Below, in pieces: positions 26,548 through 36,773 of a stretch of DNA of 64,000 bases. The first letter of the stretch is position 1. Each line of letters begins with the position of its first letter. A program made the translations under genes and the position numbers. The notes beneath the pieces are model-generated. The model was not told where the DNA came from and did no database searches. It was given only the letters and a program-made list of their open reading frames with translations. Source of the DNA: Oleiphilus messinensis (GTDB lineage: Bacteria > Pseudomonadota > Gammaproteobacteria > Pseudomonadales > Oleiphilaceae); NCBI RefSeq assembly GCF_002162375.1, contig NZ_CP021425.1:1175501-1239500 (forward strand), read 5' to 3'.

Positions 26548-27927
26548 ATGCACTCGACTCTCGATATTGATAACGAAACCGTTAAAGCCAAGACCCCACC
26601 GCACTCGATTGAGGCTGAGCAATCCATCCTGGGTGGATTAATGTTGGATAATTCCAAGTGGGATATTGTCTCAGATATGGTGACGTCTGAAGACTTTTAT
26701 CGCCAGGATCACCGTCTTATATTCAAAGCAATTTTCAACCTTGCTTCGGAGGCTCATCCATTGGATGTGGTTACGGTTTCCGAAGAGCTTACCCGTCTGG
26801 AAGTTTTAGAAGAGGCCGGTGGACTCGCTTATCTGGGGGAGCTGGCAAACAAAACACCGAGTGCTTCCAATATTCGTTCCTATGCGGAAATTGTTCGTGA
26901 ACGTTCCGTGCTGAGGAGTCTGATTCGGGTCTCTGGCGAGATTGCTGAAAGTGCGTTTTCTCCGCAGGGTAAAAACAGTTCAGAGGTTCTGGATGAGGCT
27001 GAGCGTAAGGTATTTCTGATTTCAGAGGGTCGTACCAAAGAAGGTGGCCCGGTAGGCGTAAATGCCATTATGCAGAAAACGCTGGAGCGAATTGATGAGT
27101 TATTCAATTCCGAAGGGGTTATAACGGGTGTTACCACGGGCTTTCGAGACCTGGATGATCGAACCTCGGGGATGCAGAAATCGGATTTGGTCATTGTTGC
27201 TGCTCGCCCCTCAATGGGTAAAACGGCATTTGCGATGAATTTGGTTGAAAATGCTTTGATGAAGTCTGGTAAGCCTGTGTTGGTTTTTAGTATGGAGATG
27301 CCGTCAGACTCCATTTTGATGCGTATGCTATCGTCAATAGGACGTATTGACCAAACCAAGATCCGGAGTGGGCAGCTGGAAGAAGATGATTGGCCAAGGC
27401 TCACCTCTGCTGTGAGTATGTTGCGCGATAAGCCGTTGTATGTTGATGATACTCCGGCGCTGAGTCCCACAGAAGTGCGTTCGAGAGCTCGTCGTGTGGC
27501 GCGTGAGAACAAAGGTGAAATTGGCTTGATCATGATCGATTACCTGCAGTTGATGCGTGTGCCGGGTATGACAGAGGGGCGTACTGCAGAGATTTCCGAG
27601 ATATCCCGCTCCTTAAAAGCGCTCGCCAAGGAATTGCAGTGTCCTGTTGTTGCTTTGTCTCAGTTAAACCGCTCCCTGGAGCAGCGTCCGAATAAGCGTC
27701 CAGTAAACTCGGATCTTCGTGAATCGGGCGCAATAGAGCAGGATGCCGACGTGATAATGTTTATCTATCGTGATGAGTATTACAACGAGGACAGCCCAGA
27801 CAAGGGTATTGCCGAAATTATTATCGGGAAGCAACGGAATGGTCCCACTGGTACCGTGAAATTGGCATTCCAGGGTAAGTACACCAAATTTGATGATCTT
27901 GCGCATGTTGACTATGAGGAATTTTAA
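26548..27927 (+). CDS. dnaB: Replicative DNA helicase DnaB
   Basis: 459-residue hexameric 5'-3' helicase of the replication fork. N-terminal domain PPHSIEAEQSILGGLMLD, Walker A ARPSMGKTAFAMN at ~219, Walker B LIMIDYLQLM, and the loop motifs LKALAKELQCPVVALSQLNR and LRESGAIEQDADVI. No intein. Its TAA overlaps the alr ATG by one base. Confidence 0.98.
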   Translation: MHSTLDIDNETVKAKTPPHSIEAEQSILGGLMLDNSKWDIVSDMVTSEDFYRQDHRLIFKAIFNLASEAHPLDVVTVSEELTRLEVLEEAGGLAYLGELANKTPSASNIRSYAEIVRERSVLRSLIRVSGEIAESAFSPQGKNSSEVLDEAERKVFLISEGRTKEGGPVGVNAIMQKTLERIDELFNSEGVITGVTTGFRDLDDRTSGMQKSDLVIVAARPSMGKTAFAMNLVENALMKSGKPVLVFSMEMPSDSILMRMLSSIGRIDQTKIRSGQLEEDDWPRLTSAVSMLRDKPLYVDDTPALSPTEVRSRARRVARENKGEIGLIMIDYLQLMRVPGMTEGRTAEISEISRSLKALAKELQCPVVALSQLNRSLEQRPNKRPVNSDLRESGAIEQDADVIMFIYRDEYYNEDSPDKGIAEIIIGKQRNGPTGTVKLAFQGKYTKFDDLAHVDYEEF

Positions 27928-29048
27928 TGACTCGGCCTGCGGTTGCCTCTATTGACCTGAAGGCGTTTGCGGATAATCTGAGATACGCGGACTTGTTAGC
28001 GGGGACAGCAGAGACTGTTGCTGTGGTTAAGGCGGACGGTTACGGTCACGGTATTGTGGAGATTGCCCGCACGGCTGCCCATCAGGTACAGCGGCTTGCA
28101 GTATCCTGTCCGGAAGAAGCATTGCAAATTCGGAAAGCCGGGGTGAAGAACCCGATTATACTACTGGAAGGTATTTTTTGTGCTGATGAGTTAGCATGGT
28201 GTTTGACACATAATTGTGAGCTGGTATTACATTCCGATTACCAGGTATCAGCTCTGGAGTCTTACCTTCGAGATTATTTGCGAGACGATAGGGCAGCATG
28301 CAGCGCGGTACAAGTCTGGTTAAAATTAAATACAGGCATGAACCGACTCGGGTTTGATGAGCCCACCTTGCTTGAAATGAAGTCGCGGTTAGCGGAACTA
28401 GGGGGCTGCGTTCATCTTCAGGGAGTATTGTCCCATGTTGCCTGTGCGGATGATGCTGAGAGTTCACATGCTGTGTCCCAGTTTCAGCGTTTTGCTGATT
28501 TTCGAAGTCGCTGTAGTCACGGGCTTTCCAGTATTGCGAATTCGGCTACACTTTTGAATTATCCGAAGCATTGTTATCAATTGATACGACCAGGGATTAT
28601 GCTCTATGGCAGTTCTCCTGTTCTGGGTCGGACAGGGCTGGAATTGGGCTTGAAGCCGGTTATGACGCTCAAGTCCCGTGTGATTGCCACTCGAAAACTG
28701 AAACCTGGCGATACTGTTGGTTATGGTGCGACATGGATCGCCGATAAAGAATGTTATATGGGGGTTGTCGCGATGGGGTATGGTGACGGTTACCCCAGGC
28801 ATGCCCCCAATGGTACACCGGTCGCAGTTCAGGGTCGCCAGGTTCAGTTGATTGGTAGAGTCTCTATGGATATGCTGACGGTTGATCTGGGTTTGATGTC
28901 TGATATCGGGGTCGGTGCGGAGGTTGAGCTTTGGGGCAATACTGTATCGGTTGACACAGTGGCTGACCATTGCCAGACAATTGGCTATGAATTGCTAACC
29001 GGGATTACATCCCGAGTGCCCCGAGTTTATACCCACCAGAGCGCCTGA
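27927..29048 (+). CDS. alr: Alanine racemase
   Basis: 373-residue PLP enzyme converting L- to D-alanine for peptidoglycan. PLP lysine in AVVKADGYGHG (Lys35), second catalytic Tyr in DTVGYGATW, MNRLGF and GRVSMDMLTVDLG typical. The start overlaps the dnaB stop by one base (translational coupling). Confidence 0.97.
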   Translation: MTRPAVASIDLKAFADNLRYADLLAGTAETVAVVKADGYGHGIVEIARTAAHQVQRLAVSCPEEALQIRKAGVKNPIILLEGIFCADELAWCLTHNCELVLHSDYQVSALESYLRDYLRDDRAACSAVQVWLKLNTGMNRLGFDEPTLLEMKSRLAELGGCVHLQGVLSHVACADDAESSHAVSQFQRFADFRSRCSHGLSSIANSATLLNYPKHCYQLIRPGIMLYGSSPVLGRTGLELGLKPVMTLKSRVIATRKLKPGDTVGYGATWIADKECYMGVVAMGYGDGYPRHAPNGTPVAVQGRQVQLIGRVSMDMLTVDLGLMSDIGVGAEVELWGNTVSVDTVADHCQTIGYELLTGITSRVPRVYTHQSA

Positions 29049-29099
29049 CTGAGCACTGTGGTGGGCTACAAATAGCCAACGCAAAATCGGATCATGGAA

Positions 29100-29471
29100 T
29101 TAAGCGATTTTTGCTATTCCTGCAGCTTCGGCGGGGTGCATGATTTCTTCGAGAAACTCTGTCAGCATTAAAATTTGCCGGTCATCCAAGTTTTTCAACA
29201 CTTTGGAAATAACCATTTTCATGCCTTTGTAAGTACTGCCTAACCCCACTTTTGCCACTTTCATTGTCATACTTCCAGCTCCAATACGCTCCAGAGGAGA
29301 GAGAAAATAAAAGTGGAGACCGTGCTCGGTCAAGTCGAGGATAATGTCGATTAGCTCAATGGTATGTTTGCTTGCTTGCTCCGCCAGTTTGATTTTGGCA
29401 ATCACATCATTCGCACGGCGATGATGTTCTGCTGATAGGGGAGCAACCATATGTTCTTGGTGTTTTATCAT
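29100..29471 (-). CDS. Hypothetical 123-residue protein
   Basis: No cysteine, no signal peptide and no transmembrane helix that stands out; mostly helical with many Lys, Glu and Leu. Segments EQASKHTIELIDIILDLTEH and ISKVLKNLDDRQILMLTEFL suggest a helical bundle. The Met at 29471 is used (AGGA ~12 bases upstream); a later Met at 29450 is possible. It stands alone between alr (convergent) and fnr. Not recognised. Confidence 0.6.
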   Translation of the reverse strand: MIKHQEHMVAPLSAEHHRRANDVIAKIKLAEQASKHTIELIDIILDLTEHGLHFYFLSPLERIGAGSMTMKVAKVGLGSTYKGMKMVISKVLKNLDDRQILMLTEFLEEIMHPAEAAGIAKIA

Positions 29472-29697
29472 TGCGGAATTTTTCCTGAGAGTTTCTAGTC
29501 GTTTTACCTTGCAGGGTGGAGGCGCTGATTATTTTTGATTATTACGGTACGCTGGCCGATTGAATTGATAATGGCCAGAGAGCGACTACCCGAGCGCTTA
29601 AGAGTTTACCTGTCAAAATGTGAGAAAATGTTGTGTTATTTCACAAAATGATACACTAGTACCAAATCATGTTATCGGGTGACACCAAATTTGATGC

Positions 29698-29715
29698 CCG
29701 CGCCTATTGGCGCGG
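29698..29715. other. GC-rich hairpin downstream of fnr
   Basis: Arms CCGCGCC and GGCGCGG, loop TATT, ~50 bases beyond the fnr stop. No T-run on the fnr strand, so at best a weak terminator. Confidence 0.4.
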
Positions 29716-29764
29716 TTATTCAGAGGGGGGGAACAGGAACAGGTGGTGGAACTGATATTGGGCG

Positions 29765-30604
29765 TTAGCTCAGGCATTTAGTCTGATGCTTGAGCATGTC
29801 CTTCAGTTTGTCCAAATCGTTAATGGTTACCTCTCGGCCCTGGACGGTAATGAGTCCTGATTTCTGGAAACGAGTGAAAACTCGGCTTACAGTTTCAACT
29901 GCCAGTCCCAGATAGTTGCCGATATCATTGCGCGGCATGGGCAAGCGAAATTGTGTTGGTGATAATTTCCGTCGCTTGAAGCGTTCTGACAGGCTCAGGA
30001 GCAGGGATGCGATGCGCTCTTCTGCGGTATTTTTGCTGAGTAGCATGCTGAGCTGTCGGCTTTCTTTAATTTCCTTGCTCATCAATTGGAAAAAGTGGTG
30101 TTGAAGGGTCGGAATTTGAGTGGCAAGGGTTTCAAAACGATCAAAAGGGATTTCACATACACTGGACTTTTCCAATGCTTTTGCAGAACAGGAATAGGCA
30201 TCTGTGTTCATACTGTCCATGCCGATAATTTCACCGGGTAAATAAAAACCGGTGACCTGCTCTTCGCCTTCCTCAGACACCACGTATGTCTTAATGGAAC
30301 CGCTACGCACTGCGAAACAGGATCGGAAAGGCGTATGTTCTGAAAAAATATGCTCACCACGATCGATTATTTTTCCTTGCTTGATGATATCTTCAAGCTG
30401 GGAAATATCGTTTTGAGTTACGGCAATCGGCAGGCAAAGGTTACTCAAGCTACAGGTATTACAAGACGAAGGCAGCAGACCTTTGGAACAGCGTTTGTCA
30501 CTGTTCTGTGAAACAGGCTCACTATTTTGAGTAGAGTTCTCCGTACTGAAGAGTTTGTCATTTCCCTGGTGCTGATTATTCGTGCTGTAGTTATTATCAG
30601 ACAT
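29765..30604 (-). CDS. fnr: FNR/Anr-type oxygen-sensing transcription regulator
   Basis: 279 residues. The [4Fe-4S] ligands are present: CNTCSLSNLC (three Cys) and the central Cys in SSVCEIPF. Cyclic-nucleotide-like domain with GEHIFSEHTPF and LPGEIIGMDSM, then a HTH RNDIGNYLGLAVETVSRVF whose E-x-x-S-R reads TTGAT half-sites. The N-terminal ~35 residues before the cysteines are Asn/Gln/Ser-rich and longer than in E. coli. The ATG at 30604 is chosen with AGG close by; an upstream start at 30667 gives 21 residues without resemblance. The hemN-like gene lies upstream on the same strand, as in Pseudomonas hemN-anr. Confidence 0.93.
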   Translation of the reverse strand: MSDNNYSTNNQHQGNDKLFSTENSTQNSEPVSQNSDKRCSKGLLPSSCNTCSLSNLCLPIAVTQNDISQLEDIIKQGKIIDRGEHIFSEHTPFRSCFAVRSGSIKTYVVSEEGEEQVTGFYLPGEIIGMDSMNTDAYSCSAKALEKSSVCEIPFDRFETLATQIPTLQHHFFQLMSKEIKESRQLSMLLSKNTAEERIASLLLSLSERFKRRKLSPTQFRLPMPRNDIGNYLGLAVETVSRVFTRFQKSGLITVQGREVTINDLDKLKDMLKHQTKCLS

Positions 30605-30735
30605 GTGCCTATCCGAAATTCGCGAATTATATTCGCTCAAGCATAAAGGATTGCTGTGCGTTGTCAATCCATCCTTGGTCGATAGTGCACTGATTTATTG
30701 CACCAACTTCGGGGTATCTGATTTCTCTATCGGGG

Positions 30736-31872
30736 CTAGCGTGTGCGCGTGATGTATCCTCCCTGATGGAAGGGAAGTTGATTGTCAGCCAACGTTTGGA
30801 GGTATTCGCTGAACTGTGAACAATTTTGAGCAATCAGGTTATCGACAATACTGCAGCCGCCAAGACCTAAAGTTATCAAGTCATCCAGGTGCCAGTCTTG
30901 TTTCTCGGGGGCTTTGAGCAGGCCTTCACGGCTCAGGTTGCCACGGCTAAAGTTACCAAAGCCAAAGTTCTGATATCGGGCTCGGGTCAGCGTATTTTGT
31001 ATCTGCTTGGTTTCGCTCGTTTTCAGTGTCAAATTGCACTTGTCATTAAAATCGATATCCAGCAATTCAGGCAAGCAGATTCGATCAGGCAGCAGCGTAG
31101 TAACCCGATTTAATGTGTCTGTCCGACTGTTACGCCCCGAGATGTTTTTATAATCCAGTCGAAAACTGATGGTGGAGAAGTCGTAAGCCCGGATGAGATC
31201 AATCGAATCCCGGAGCGCTTGAAGGCTGGCGAGCCGGTCCGGGATGTTCTCGGCAGTGAAACAGATGTGATTAAAACCGAGTCCTTTGAGTAAAGGGATT
31301 AAGCTGTCATCCAGTCGGTTGATATCCAGCTCAATGACATTTCGGGCGTCTTTGCTATGATCCAGTGAAAAACATTTGCTGAGGTAGAACATTAACTCTG
31401 TAAGTTCTTCCGGGGATAGCGACCGGCTGATATTTTGATGCAGGAACAAATAAGAAACAGCCTGGTGCTTGGTTAAAAGGGTCCCCATTAAGCGGATTTC
31501 TTTCAGTAACGCATCCAGGCTCTTTCTGGATATTGATACCGGTAATGTTTCCAAAGATCGTGTTTGTGGCTCGGGGGAGAGGGGGGGGCACGCTTCGTGT
31601 GTTGTGGGGAGTATCAAGGCGAGACCGAGCGTGCTTCTGCGGCGATTATTCCGTATGGCGTCGGCAAACGCGGTGGAATTCAGGCTGCGGTCATCATGGT
31701 AGTGGAGTGACGTACCGTTGCATAGCAGATCCAGATGATTAAGCTGCGCAGCCCAGATCAACGTATCTTTTCCCGCTTTGGAGGTAACCGGAAGGTAGAG
31801 TCGATCCCCGTTGGAAAGGTTTACACTCGGGTATCGAATACTGTTTTTTATGTGATGAAGTTCTGTACCCAT
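30736..31872 (-). CDS. HemN-like protein lacking the radical-SAM cysteines
   Basis: 378 residues related to oxygen-independent coproporphyrinogen III dehydrogenase. Resemblance is clear in the second half: VIELDINRLDDSLIPLLKGLGFN, LLPDRICL, FGFGNFSRGNLSREGLL and the C-terminal LGLGGCSIVDNLIAQN followed by LADNQLPFHQG, which parallel HemN's LGVGAISxIGxxYxQN and the conserved ending. The N-terminal region where HemN has CxxxCxxC reads GLALILPTTHEACPPL: only one Cys and no cluster motif anywhere. SAM chemistry is therefore not expected. It sits where hemN sits in other gammaproteobacteria, upstream of fnr/anr. It may be a decayed hemN or a repurposed regulatory or heme-binding paralogue. Confidence 0.7.
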   Translation of the reverse strand: MGTELHHIKNSIRYPSVNLSNGDRLYLPVTSKAGKDTLIWAAQLNHLDLLCNGTSLHYHDDRSLNSTAFADAIRNNRRRSTLGLALILPTTHEACPPLSPEPQTRSLETLPVSISRKSLDALLKEIRLMGTLLTKHQAVSYLFLHQNISRSLSPEELTELMFYLSKCFSLDHSKDARNVIELDINRLDDSLIPLLKGLGFNHICFTAENIPDRLASLQALRDSIDLIRAYDFSTISFRLDYKNISGRNSRTDTLNRVTTLLPDRICLPELLDIDFNDKCNLTLKTSETKQIQNTLTRARYQNFGFGNFSRGNLSREGLLKAPEKQDWHLDDLITLGLGGCSIVDNLIAQNCSQFSEYLQTLADNQLPFHQGGYITRTR

Positions 31873-32068
31873 GCCCTTGGCTCTAGTTATGCGTTGAATC
31901 TTCAGGCGGTGAGCGCTACCAGAGAACCCGCCTTCAATGTCTGGATAAGCTCATCGTGTCGAGGTTCTAGTCTAGTGCAGTGTGGGGTGCGAGGTGTTGA
32001 TGTGAGTCAAGGGAGGGGGGATACCGTACTTCATGTTGATGAACGGTATCTTTCGATAGGGTGAGGCC

Positions 32069-33283
32069 TTAGGCTGGTTTTCTAAAGACCAGGCATGCGT
32101 TTGTGCCGCCGAAGCCAAAACTGTTGGACATGACTTGATTCAGTGTGACTCCATTCTCGCAGTGGGTGACGATAGGCATATCATGGGCACCTTCTGCGCG
32201 TGTTTCGATATTGGCACTGGCAGCGATGAATCCGTGATGCATCATGAGCAGGCTGTAAATTGCTTCGTGCACACCCGCTGCACCAAGTGAGTGGCCGGAA
32301 AGAGATTTGGTCGACGATATTTTCGGGATACTACTGCCGAATACTTCTTGAATTGCCTTTAGTTCAGTAATGTCGCCAACCGGAGTGCTGGTTCCATGGG
32401 TGTTGATGTAATCAACGGAGCCCTCGATTGTCGCGAGTGCCTCTTGCATACAGCGTACAGCGCCTTCCCCTGACGGCGCGACCATATCATAACCATCGGA
32501 AGTAGCGCCATAACCGACAACTTCACCGTAGATTGTTGCACCCCGCTTCAATGCGTGTTCGAGTTCTTCCAAAACAACAATGCCGCCACCGCCTGCGATA
32601 ACAAACCCATCGCGTGTCTCGTCATAAGGTCGGGAAGCGGTATGCGGGGTATCATTGTATTTTGTGGAGAGTGCCCCCATTGCGTCGAAGAACATGGTCT
32701 GTGACCAATGCTCCTCTTCACCCCCCCCAGCAAAGACGATATCTTGCTTGCCAAGCTTGATTTGTTCTGCTGCATGACCAATACAGTGTGTGCTGGTTGC
32801 GCAGGCTGATGAGATTGAATAGTTTATCCCTTTAATCTTAAATGCGTTAGCAAGGTTGGCTGAAACGGTACTGCTCATGATTCTTGGTACATTGTAAGTG
32901 CCAAGTTTTTTAACGCCCCGTTCCTTTAAGGTTTCTGCTCCTGTGGTTTGCACTGCTGATGATGCGCCACCTGATCCCGCCACAATCCCGGTTCTAGGAC
33001 TGGATACCAGAGTCTCGTCCAGACGCGCATCTGCGACAGCTTGTTCCATTGCCAAATAGGCAAAGGCACTGGAGTCGGCCATGAAGCGTTTTACTTTTCG
33101 TTCGATCAACCCGTCATAATCGAGTTTCACTGAGCCTGATATCTGGCTGCGAAAACCTTTTTCCTTGTAGGTTTCATTGAATGTGATGCCTGAGCGGCCT
33201 GTTTTCAGACTCTCCAGCGTTGTTTCAATGTCGTTTCCCAGGCATCCGATGATGCCCATTCCTGTTACTACGACTCTGCGCAT
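32069..33283 (-). CDS. fabB: 3-oxoacyl-ACP synthase I
   Basis: 404-residue beta-ketoacyl-ACP synthase for fatty-acid elongation, including the unsaturated branch. Catalytic Cys161 in [10 protein letters not shown], His in [11 protein letters not shown], His in [12 protein letters not shown], and [11 protein letters not shown] near the end. Starts [10 protein letters not shown]. fabA is not adjacent, unlike the common fabAB pair. Confidence 0.95.
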   Translation of the reverse strand: MRRVVVTGMGIIGCLGNDIETTLESLKTGRSGITFNETYKEKGFRSQISGSVKLDYDGLIERKVKRFMADSSAFAYLAMEQAVADARLDETLVSSPRTGIVAGSGGASSAVQTTGAETLKERGVKKLGTYNVPRIMSSTVSANLANAFKIKGINYSISSACATSTHCIGHAAEQIKLGKQDIVFAGGGEEEHWSQTMFFDAMGALSTKYNDTPHTASRPYDETRDGFVIAGGGGIVVLEELEHALKRGATIYGEVVGYGATSDGYDMVAPSGEGAVRCMQEALATIEGSVDYINTHGTSTPVGDITELKAIQEVFGSSIPKISSTKSLSGHSLGAAGVHEAIYSLLMMHHGFIAASANIETRAEGAHDMPIVTHCENGVTLNQVMSNSFGFGGTNACLVFRKPA

Positions 33284-33344
33284 GTGTTCTCTTCTTCTAT
33301 TTCACGTCGACTCTATTTTATCCTAAGTTGCTGTTCAACTGAAC

Positions 33345-33803
33345 TCAGGATTCTGTTTCCTGGTCGGGATTGCTCTGTAGATAGGAACTCTCAGGGTCTA
33401 CTGCGAAACGTCCTTCCATAGCTGTTCTGCCAAGAAGCATGCGAAAACGCATGGTATCACGATTGGTCAGGGTCATCTCAATGGGCCACTGTTCATCACC
33501 ACAGACCGCTGTAGTCTGGATGACATAGCGCAGTTCCTTGTGACCACCAGAGTCTGACACGGTTCGCTGATCGACTACCGGGCATTCACACTCGATCACA
33601 GCATCGAGATTGTCCTGAATCGGATGCACTTTAAACCGGACATAAGGTGAGCCATCCGGTTTTTCAAAACCTTCAACTTCGAAGGCATGCAGGCAAGAGG
33701 TGCGGGCACCCGTATCTATTTTTGCTTTGATTGAGGTAATACCGAGTTCGGGTAGCGAGAACCATTCTCTCCAGCCCAGAATTTTAAGCTTGTCCATCCA
33801 CAT
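33345..33803 (-). CDS. RimB/ATP-dependent zinc-protease family (retropepsin-like) protein
   Basis: 152-residue protein of the Zn_protease/RimB family with an aspartic-protease-like core: IDTGARTSCLHA, and MLLGRTAMEGRF. These often accompany rimK (glutamate ligase for S6), but no rimK is visible here. Start ATG at 33803; a second ATG two codons on is equally possible. Confidence 0.8.
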   Translation of the reverse strand: MWMDKLKILGWREWFSLPELGITSIKAKIDTGARTSCLHAFEVEGFEKPDGSPYVRFKVHPIQDNLDAVIECECPVVDQRTVSDSGGHKELRYVIQTTAVCGDEQWPIEMTLTNRDTMRFRMLLGRTAMEGRFAVDPESSYLQSNPDQETES

Positions 33804-33959
33804 AACTCATTTTGGGCTTTGCTGTCCAAAGCCGAATTAAATTCAATTTACCATCCTGGTATGATCAGGCGGGCAATCGATAGTTATCTTTCCAGTGGAT
33901 TATAATTTACCAAAGTTGCAATTTGGTCAACGACAATAGTTCCTTCATTTAATCAATCG

Positions 33960-35096
33960 TCAGTTTTTCATAATACCTGCAACGGGATGATTGACAATTA
34001 GGTCGATCAATTCCTCGTCAGATAGCATTGCATATTTTTTGCGAAGATTCCGGATCTCCTGAACCATTTTTCGGCATTGCTTGCCTTCTTCCTCACATTC
34101 ATCCAGCCAGCCCTCGCGAATGGGTTCGAAGGCGGCTTCCCATGCACTTTTCTCGGTATCGGTCAGGTTGAGGTATTCGACTTTGTTTTCGGTATAGATC
34201 ACCTTGGCATTTTCGGCGAAACTGACTTCTTTGCTAACAATCGGTAACACCGATTTTTGCTGGAATTCTGCGAAAATTGTTTGGATTTTAGGTGATAATT
34301 TCTTGAAACTTTTACGATTTATGCAGGTTTCAATGGTTCCGATCGACACATTGATCGGGGTGTAGTATTTCGCATGCTCAAAAATCTTGAACGGAATGAA
34401 GCCCAGGTCAGACCAGATAACGACATCTGCGAGCCCCTGTTGCAAGGCCGTATAAATTTCAGGGAACGGTATTTTCAATTCGACATATTCAAGTCTGTCC
34501 GAAGCGCCAGGCGCATTCATATACGATATGACCCGTTTGCCCTTGAGATCCTGGGGGGTCCGGATCGGGCTGGTACTCATCAATGTCATTGGGCGCATGG
34601 GTATAATATGCGCAAGCTGGACACCCCGTTTTTGATACTCAAGCGCGCTGTATTTTGGCGCCAGTTCATGAAGAATCCGGGCGGACAAATAGGGATTGTC
34701 AGGCATCACATACGGTGTATGAAAGGTTCGTGCATATTCAAAGCCGGAGCTTTCGCCGACGGAGTAACAGGTTCCGTAGTCGGCTATGCCGGATCGAATG
34801 GCTTTCACGCCGTTTTTCATCCCATACAACACACCACCACCAAACTGTTCAATCGTCAGCGTGTTCGCGGTTTTCGCTGCCAGCCAGTCAAAGCCTTTTT
34901 GCAATGCCGGAGGCAATTGTGACACTGGCGGAGCGGGGTGGGCAAAGCGAAACTGGATGGCTGTCGGATTTTTTATCACGGGCGTTGTATTGCTCAGCCA
35001 CGCATTGGTCGTCTCTGCGAGGGTGTTTGAGCAGAGCATCAACAATATTGATATCAGGGGAATATGACGCAGTGCCTGTATTTTCGGGAAGGACAT
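33960..35096 (-). CDS. dctP: TRAP transporter substrate-binding protein
   Basis: 378-residue periplasmic DctP-type protein with signal peptide (cleaved after TLA, ~27). Family features: FRFAHPAPP, GGGVLYGMKNGVKAIRSGIAD, DLKGKRVISYM and ALQQGLADVVIWSDLG. The ligand is unknown; organic acids are usual. The C-terminus has a Cys/Glu-rich patch (ECEEEGKQC). GAGG before ATG. It lies 354 bases after the permease gene and may have its own promoter. Confidence 0.9.
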   Translation of the reverse strand: MSFPKIQALRHIPLISILLMLCSNTLAETTNAWLSNTTPVIKNPTAIQFRFAHPAPPVSQLPPALQKGFDWLAAKTANTLTIEQFGGGVLYGMKNGVKAIRSGIADYGTCYSVGESSGFEYARTFHTPYVMPDNPYLSARILHELAPKYSALEYQKRGVQLAHIIPMRPMTLMSTSPIRTPQDLKGKRVISYMNAPGASDRLEYVELKIPFPEIYTALQQGLADVVIWSDLGFIPFKIFEHAKYYTPINVSIGTIETCINRKSFKKLSPKIQTIFAEFQQKSVLPIVSKEVSFAENAKVIYTENKVEYLNLTDTEKSAWEAAFEPIREGWLDECEEEGKQCRKMVQEIRNLRKKYAMLSDEELIDLIVNHPVAGIMKN

Positions 35097-35450
35097 GGAA
35101 ACCTCGAGTTATAATCGTTAGGTGTAGGGCTTGTGAGTCATGCCAAAAATAATAATTACTTATAGGGATTTTTTGCAGAACTTTTTATTAAATTTTCTTT
35201 TGAGTATCAGGGGCATCAGCCCCTGGTCAGTGTTCGTCCAGAATCTCCCTAAGCGCATCTTCTGCTCTAACAAAGAACCTGTATTTAATTGAAGCCAGGT
35301 TCCTTTTGATCAAGTCAGTGGGTCGACGATTGTGAAATCAATAGTGAGCGAATCTGTTTTCCAGTTCAATAGGATCAAAGTCTGAATTGCCAAGTTTGTA
35401 CTATAAAGGAGCTGAACTTAAGGTGCTAAATTTCACCCTGACGCACGTCC
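35097..35450. other. 354-bp gap between dctM and dctP with one hairpin
   Basis: Contains a 7-bp perfect hairpin CAGGGGC-ATCA-GCCCCTG at 35208-35225, without a T-run. Otherwise no gene or clear promoter seen. Confidence 0.45.
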
Positions 35451-36773
35451 TTAGTTTTTCATTGTGGAGGGCAACCACAATGCCAGTTCTGGAAACGCAA
35501 TAAGGATCATCACCATAACCAGGCAGAGTCCAATGTAAGGTAGGCAGCCCTCGTAAATTGTCCAGATGGGAATATCAGGTACAACCTTTCGAAGTACAAA
35601 TACATTGATGCCGATCGGGGGGGTAATTAATGCCATTTCGATCATAAGTACCAGGAAAATACCAAACCAGACCGGGTCGTACCCCAAGCCAGTCACGATC
35701 GGGAAAACCAGGGGCAGGGTAATGATAATCATGCCAAAGGTATCGAGTATTGCACCCAGCAAAAGGTAAAGTAAGACCAGTCCGAGCATAATGGACCAGG
35801 GTGGGAACGAAGAATCAGACAATAAAGAGATTGTTTCAGGTGTAATCCCGGTTAAGACCAAAAATCGACTGAACAACACGCCGCCGATAAAAAACAAGAA
35901 TATATTTGCCGATAGTTGTGTGCTCTGACTCAGGCTGCGCGCCAGAGCCTGCCAGCTCAACTGGCGCTTGAGAATACCAACAATCAAAACGCCCACAACA
36001 CCAATAGCACCCGCTTCACTTGTCGTTACCCAGCCACCATAGATCCCGCCAACGACTACTGTAAATACAAGTGCTACCGGGAGCAGCCGGTATAGGGAGC
36101 GAAGTCGCACGGAGAGCGGTGAAGTCAATCCGGGAGGGCCTTTGCTCAGGTCGAGCTGGCATCGGATTGTGATGTAGGCACAAAAAATCAGGGTGAGCAA
36201 TAATCCCGGGATTATTCCGGCGATAAACAAGTCTCCGATCGAAGTCTCTGTCCAGGCACCATAGAATACCAGTGGTATGCTGGGGGGGATGAGAATCGCC
36301 AGTACACCTGCCGAGGCAATAGATCCTGATGCTATTGCGGAATTGTAGTGGTATTTCTTGAGTTCAGGCATCAGCATATTACCCATGGTGCTGACCGTGA
36401 CAACACTGGAACCGGTAATTGCACCGAAGCCCGCTGATGTGATGATTGAAGTCGATGCCAGCCCTCCTGGCAGACGGGCGAACCACTTGTAGACACAATC
36501 GTAGAGATCTTCTGCGATTCGGGCCTCATGGGCTAACTGCCCCATCAGGACAAACAGAGGCAATGAAACCAGTAGAAAATTGGTGCCAACTTCCCAACTT
36601 GCCAGTTGCACTTGAGCCAGGGCTTGTTCTTGTCCGAGCAAGAGCCAATTGCCTGCGATGCCGCTCAGTGCGAGTGCAACCCCGACAGGTACCCGTAGCA
36701 GAATGGCACACAACATACCGCCAATAACAACGATTCCGGTTGTCATATCACTCCCGGTTGTTATATCACTCAT
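35451..36773 (-). CDS. dctM: TRAP transporter large permease (DctM)
   Basis: 440-residue, ~12-helix ion-coupled permease. Family motifs: FGAITGSSVVTVSTMG, MLMPELKKYHY, GVLAILIPPSIPLVFYG, LVFPIVTGLGYDPVWFGIF and ITPPIGINVFVLR. The ATG at 36773 overlaps the end of dctQ by eight bases; an alternative Met nine codons later is possible. An open frame extends to 36851 but that part lies inside dctQ. Confidence 0.93.
   Translation of the reverse strand: MSDITTGSDMTTGIVVIGGMLCAILLRVPVGVALALSGIAGNWLLLGQEQALAQVQLASWEVGTNFLLVSLPLFVLMGQLAHEARIAEDLYDCVYKWFARLPGGLASTSIITSAGFGAITGSSVVTVSTMGNMLMPELKKYHYNSAIASGSIASAGVLAILIPPSIPLVFYGAWTETSIGDLFIAGIIPGLLLTLIFCAYITIRCQLDLSKGPPGLTSPLSVRLRSLYRLLPVALVFTVVVGGIYGGWVTTSEAGAIGVVGVLIVGILKRQLSWQALARSLSQSTQLSANIFLFFIGGVLFSRFLVLTGITPETISLLSDSSFPPWSIMLGLVLLYLLLGAILDTFGMIIITLPLVFPIVTGLGYDPVWFGIFLVLMIEMALITPPIGINVFVLRKVVPDIPIWTIYEGCLPYIGLCLVMVMILIAFPELALWLPSTMKN

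Noticed and set aside
26880-27533. 217-codon open frame opposite dnaB
   Set aside because: Antisense shadow of the helicase domain; low-complexity Ser/Arg/Ile composition typical of such shadows.
31735-32064. 109-codon plus-strand frame overlapping the hemN-like start
   Set aside because: Mostly antisense to the hemN-like gene and lacking a ribosome site or family features.
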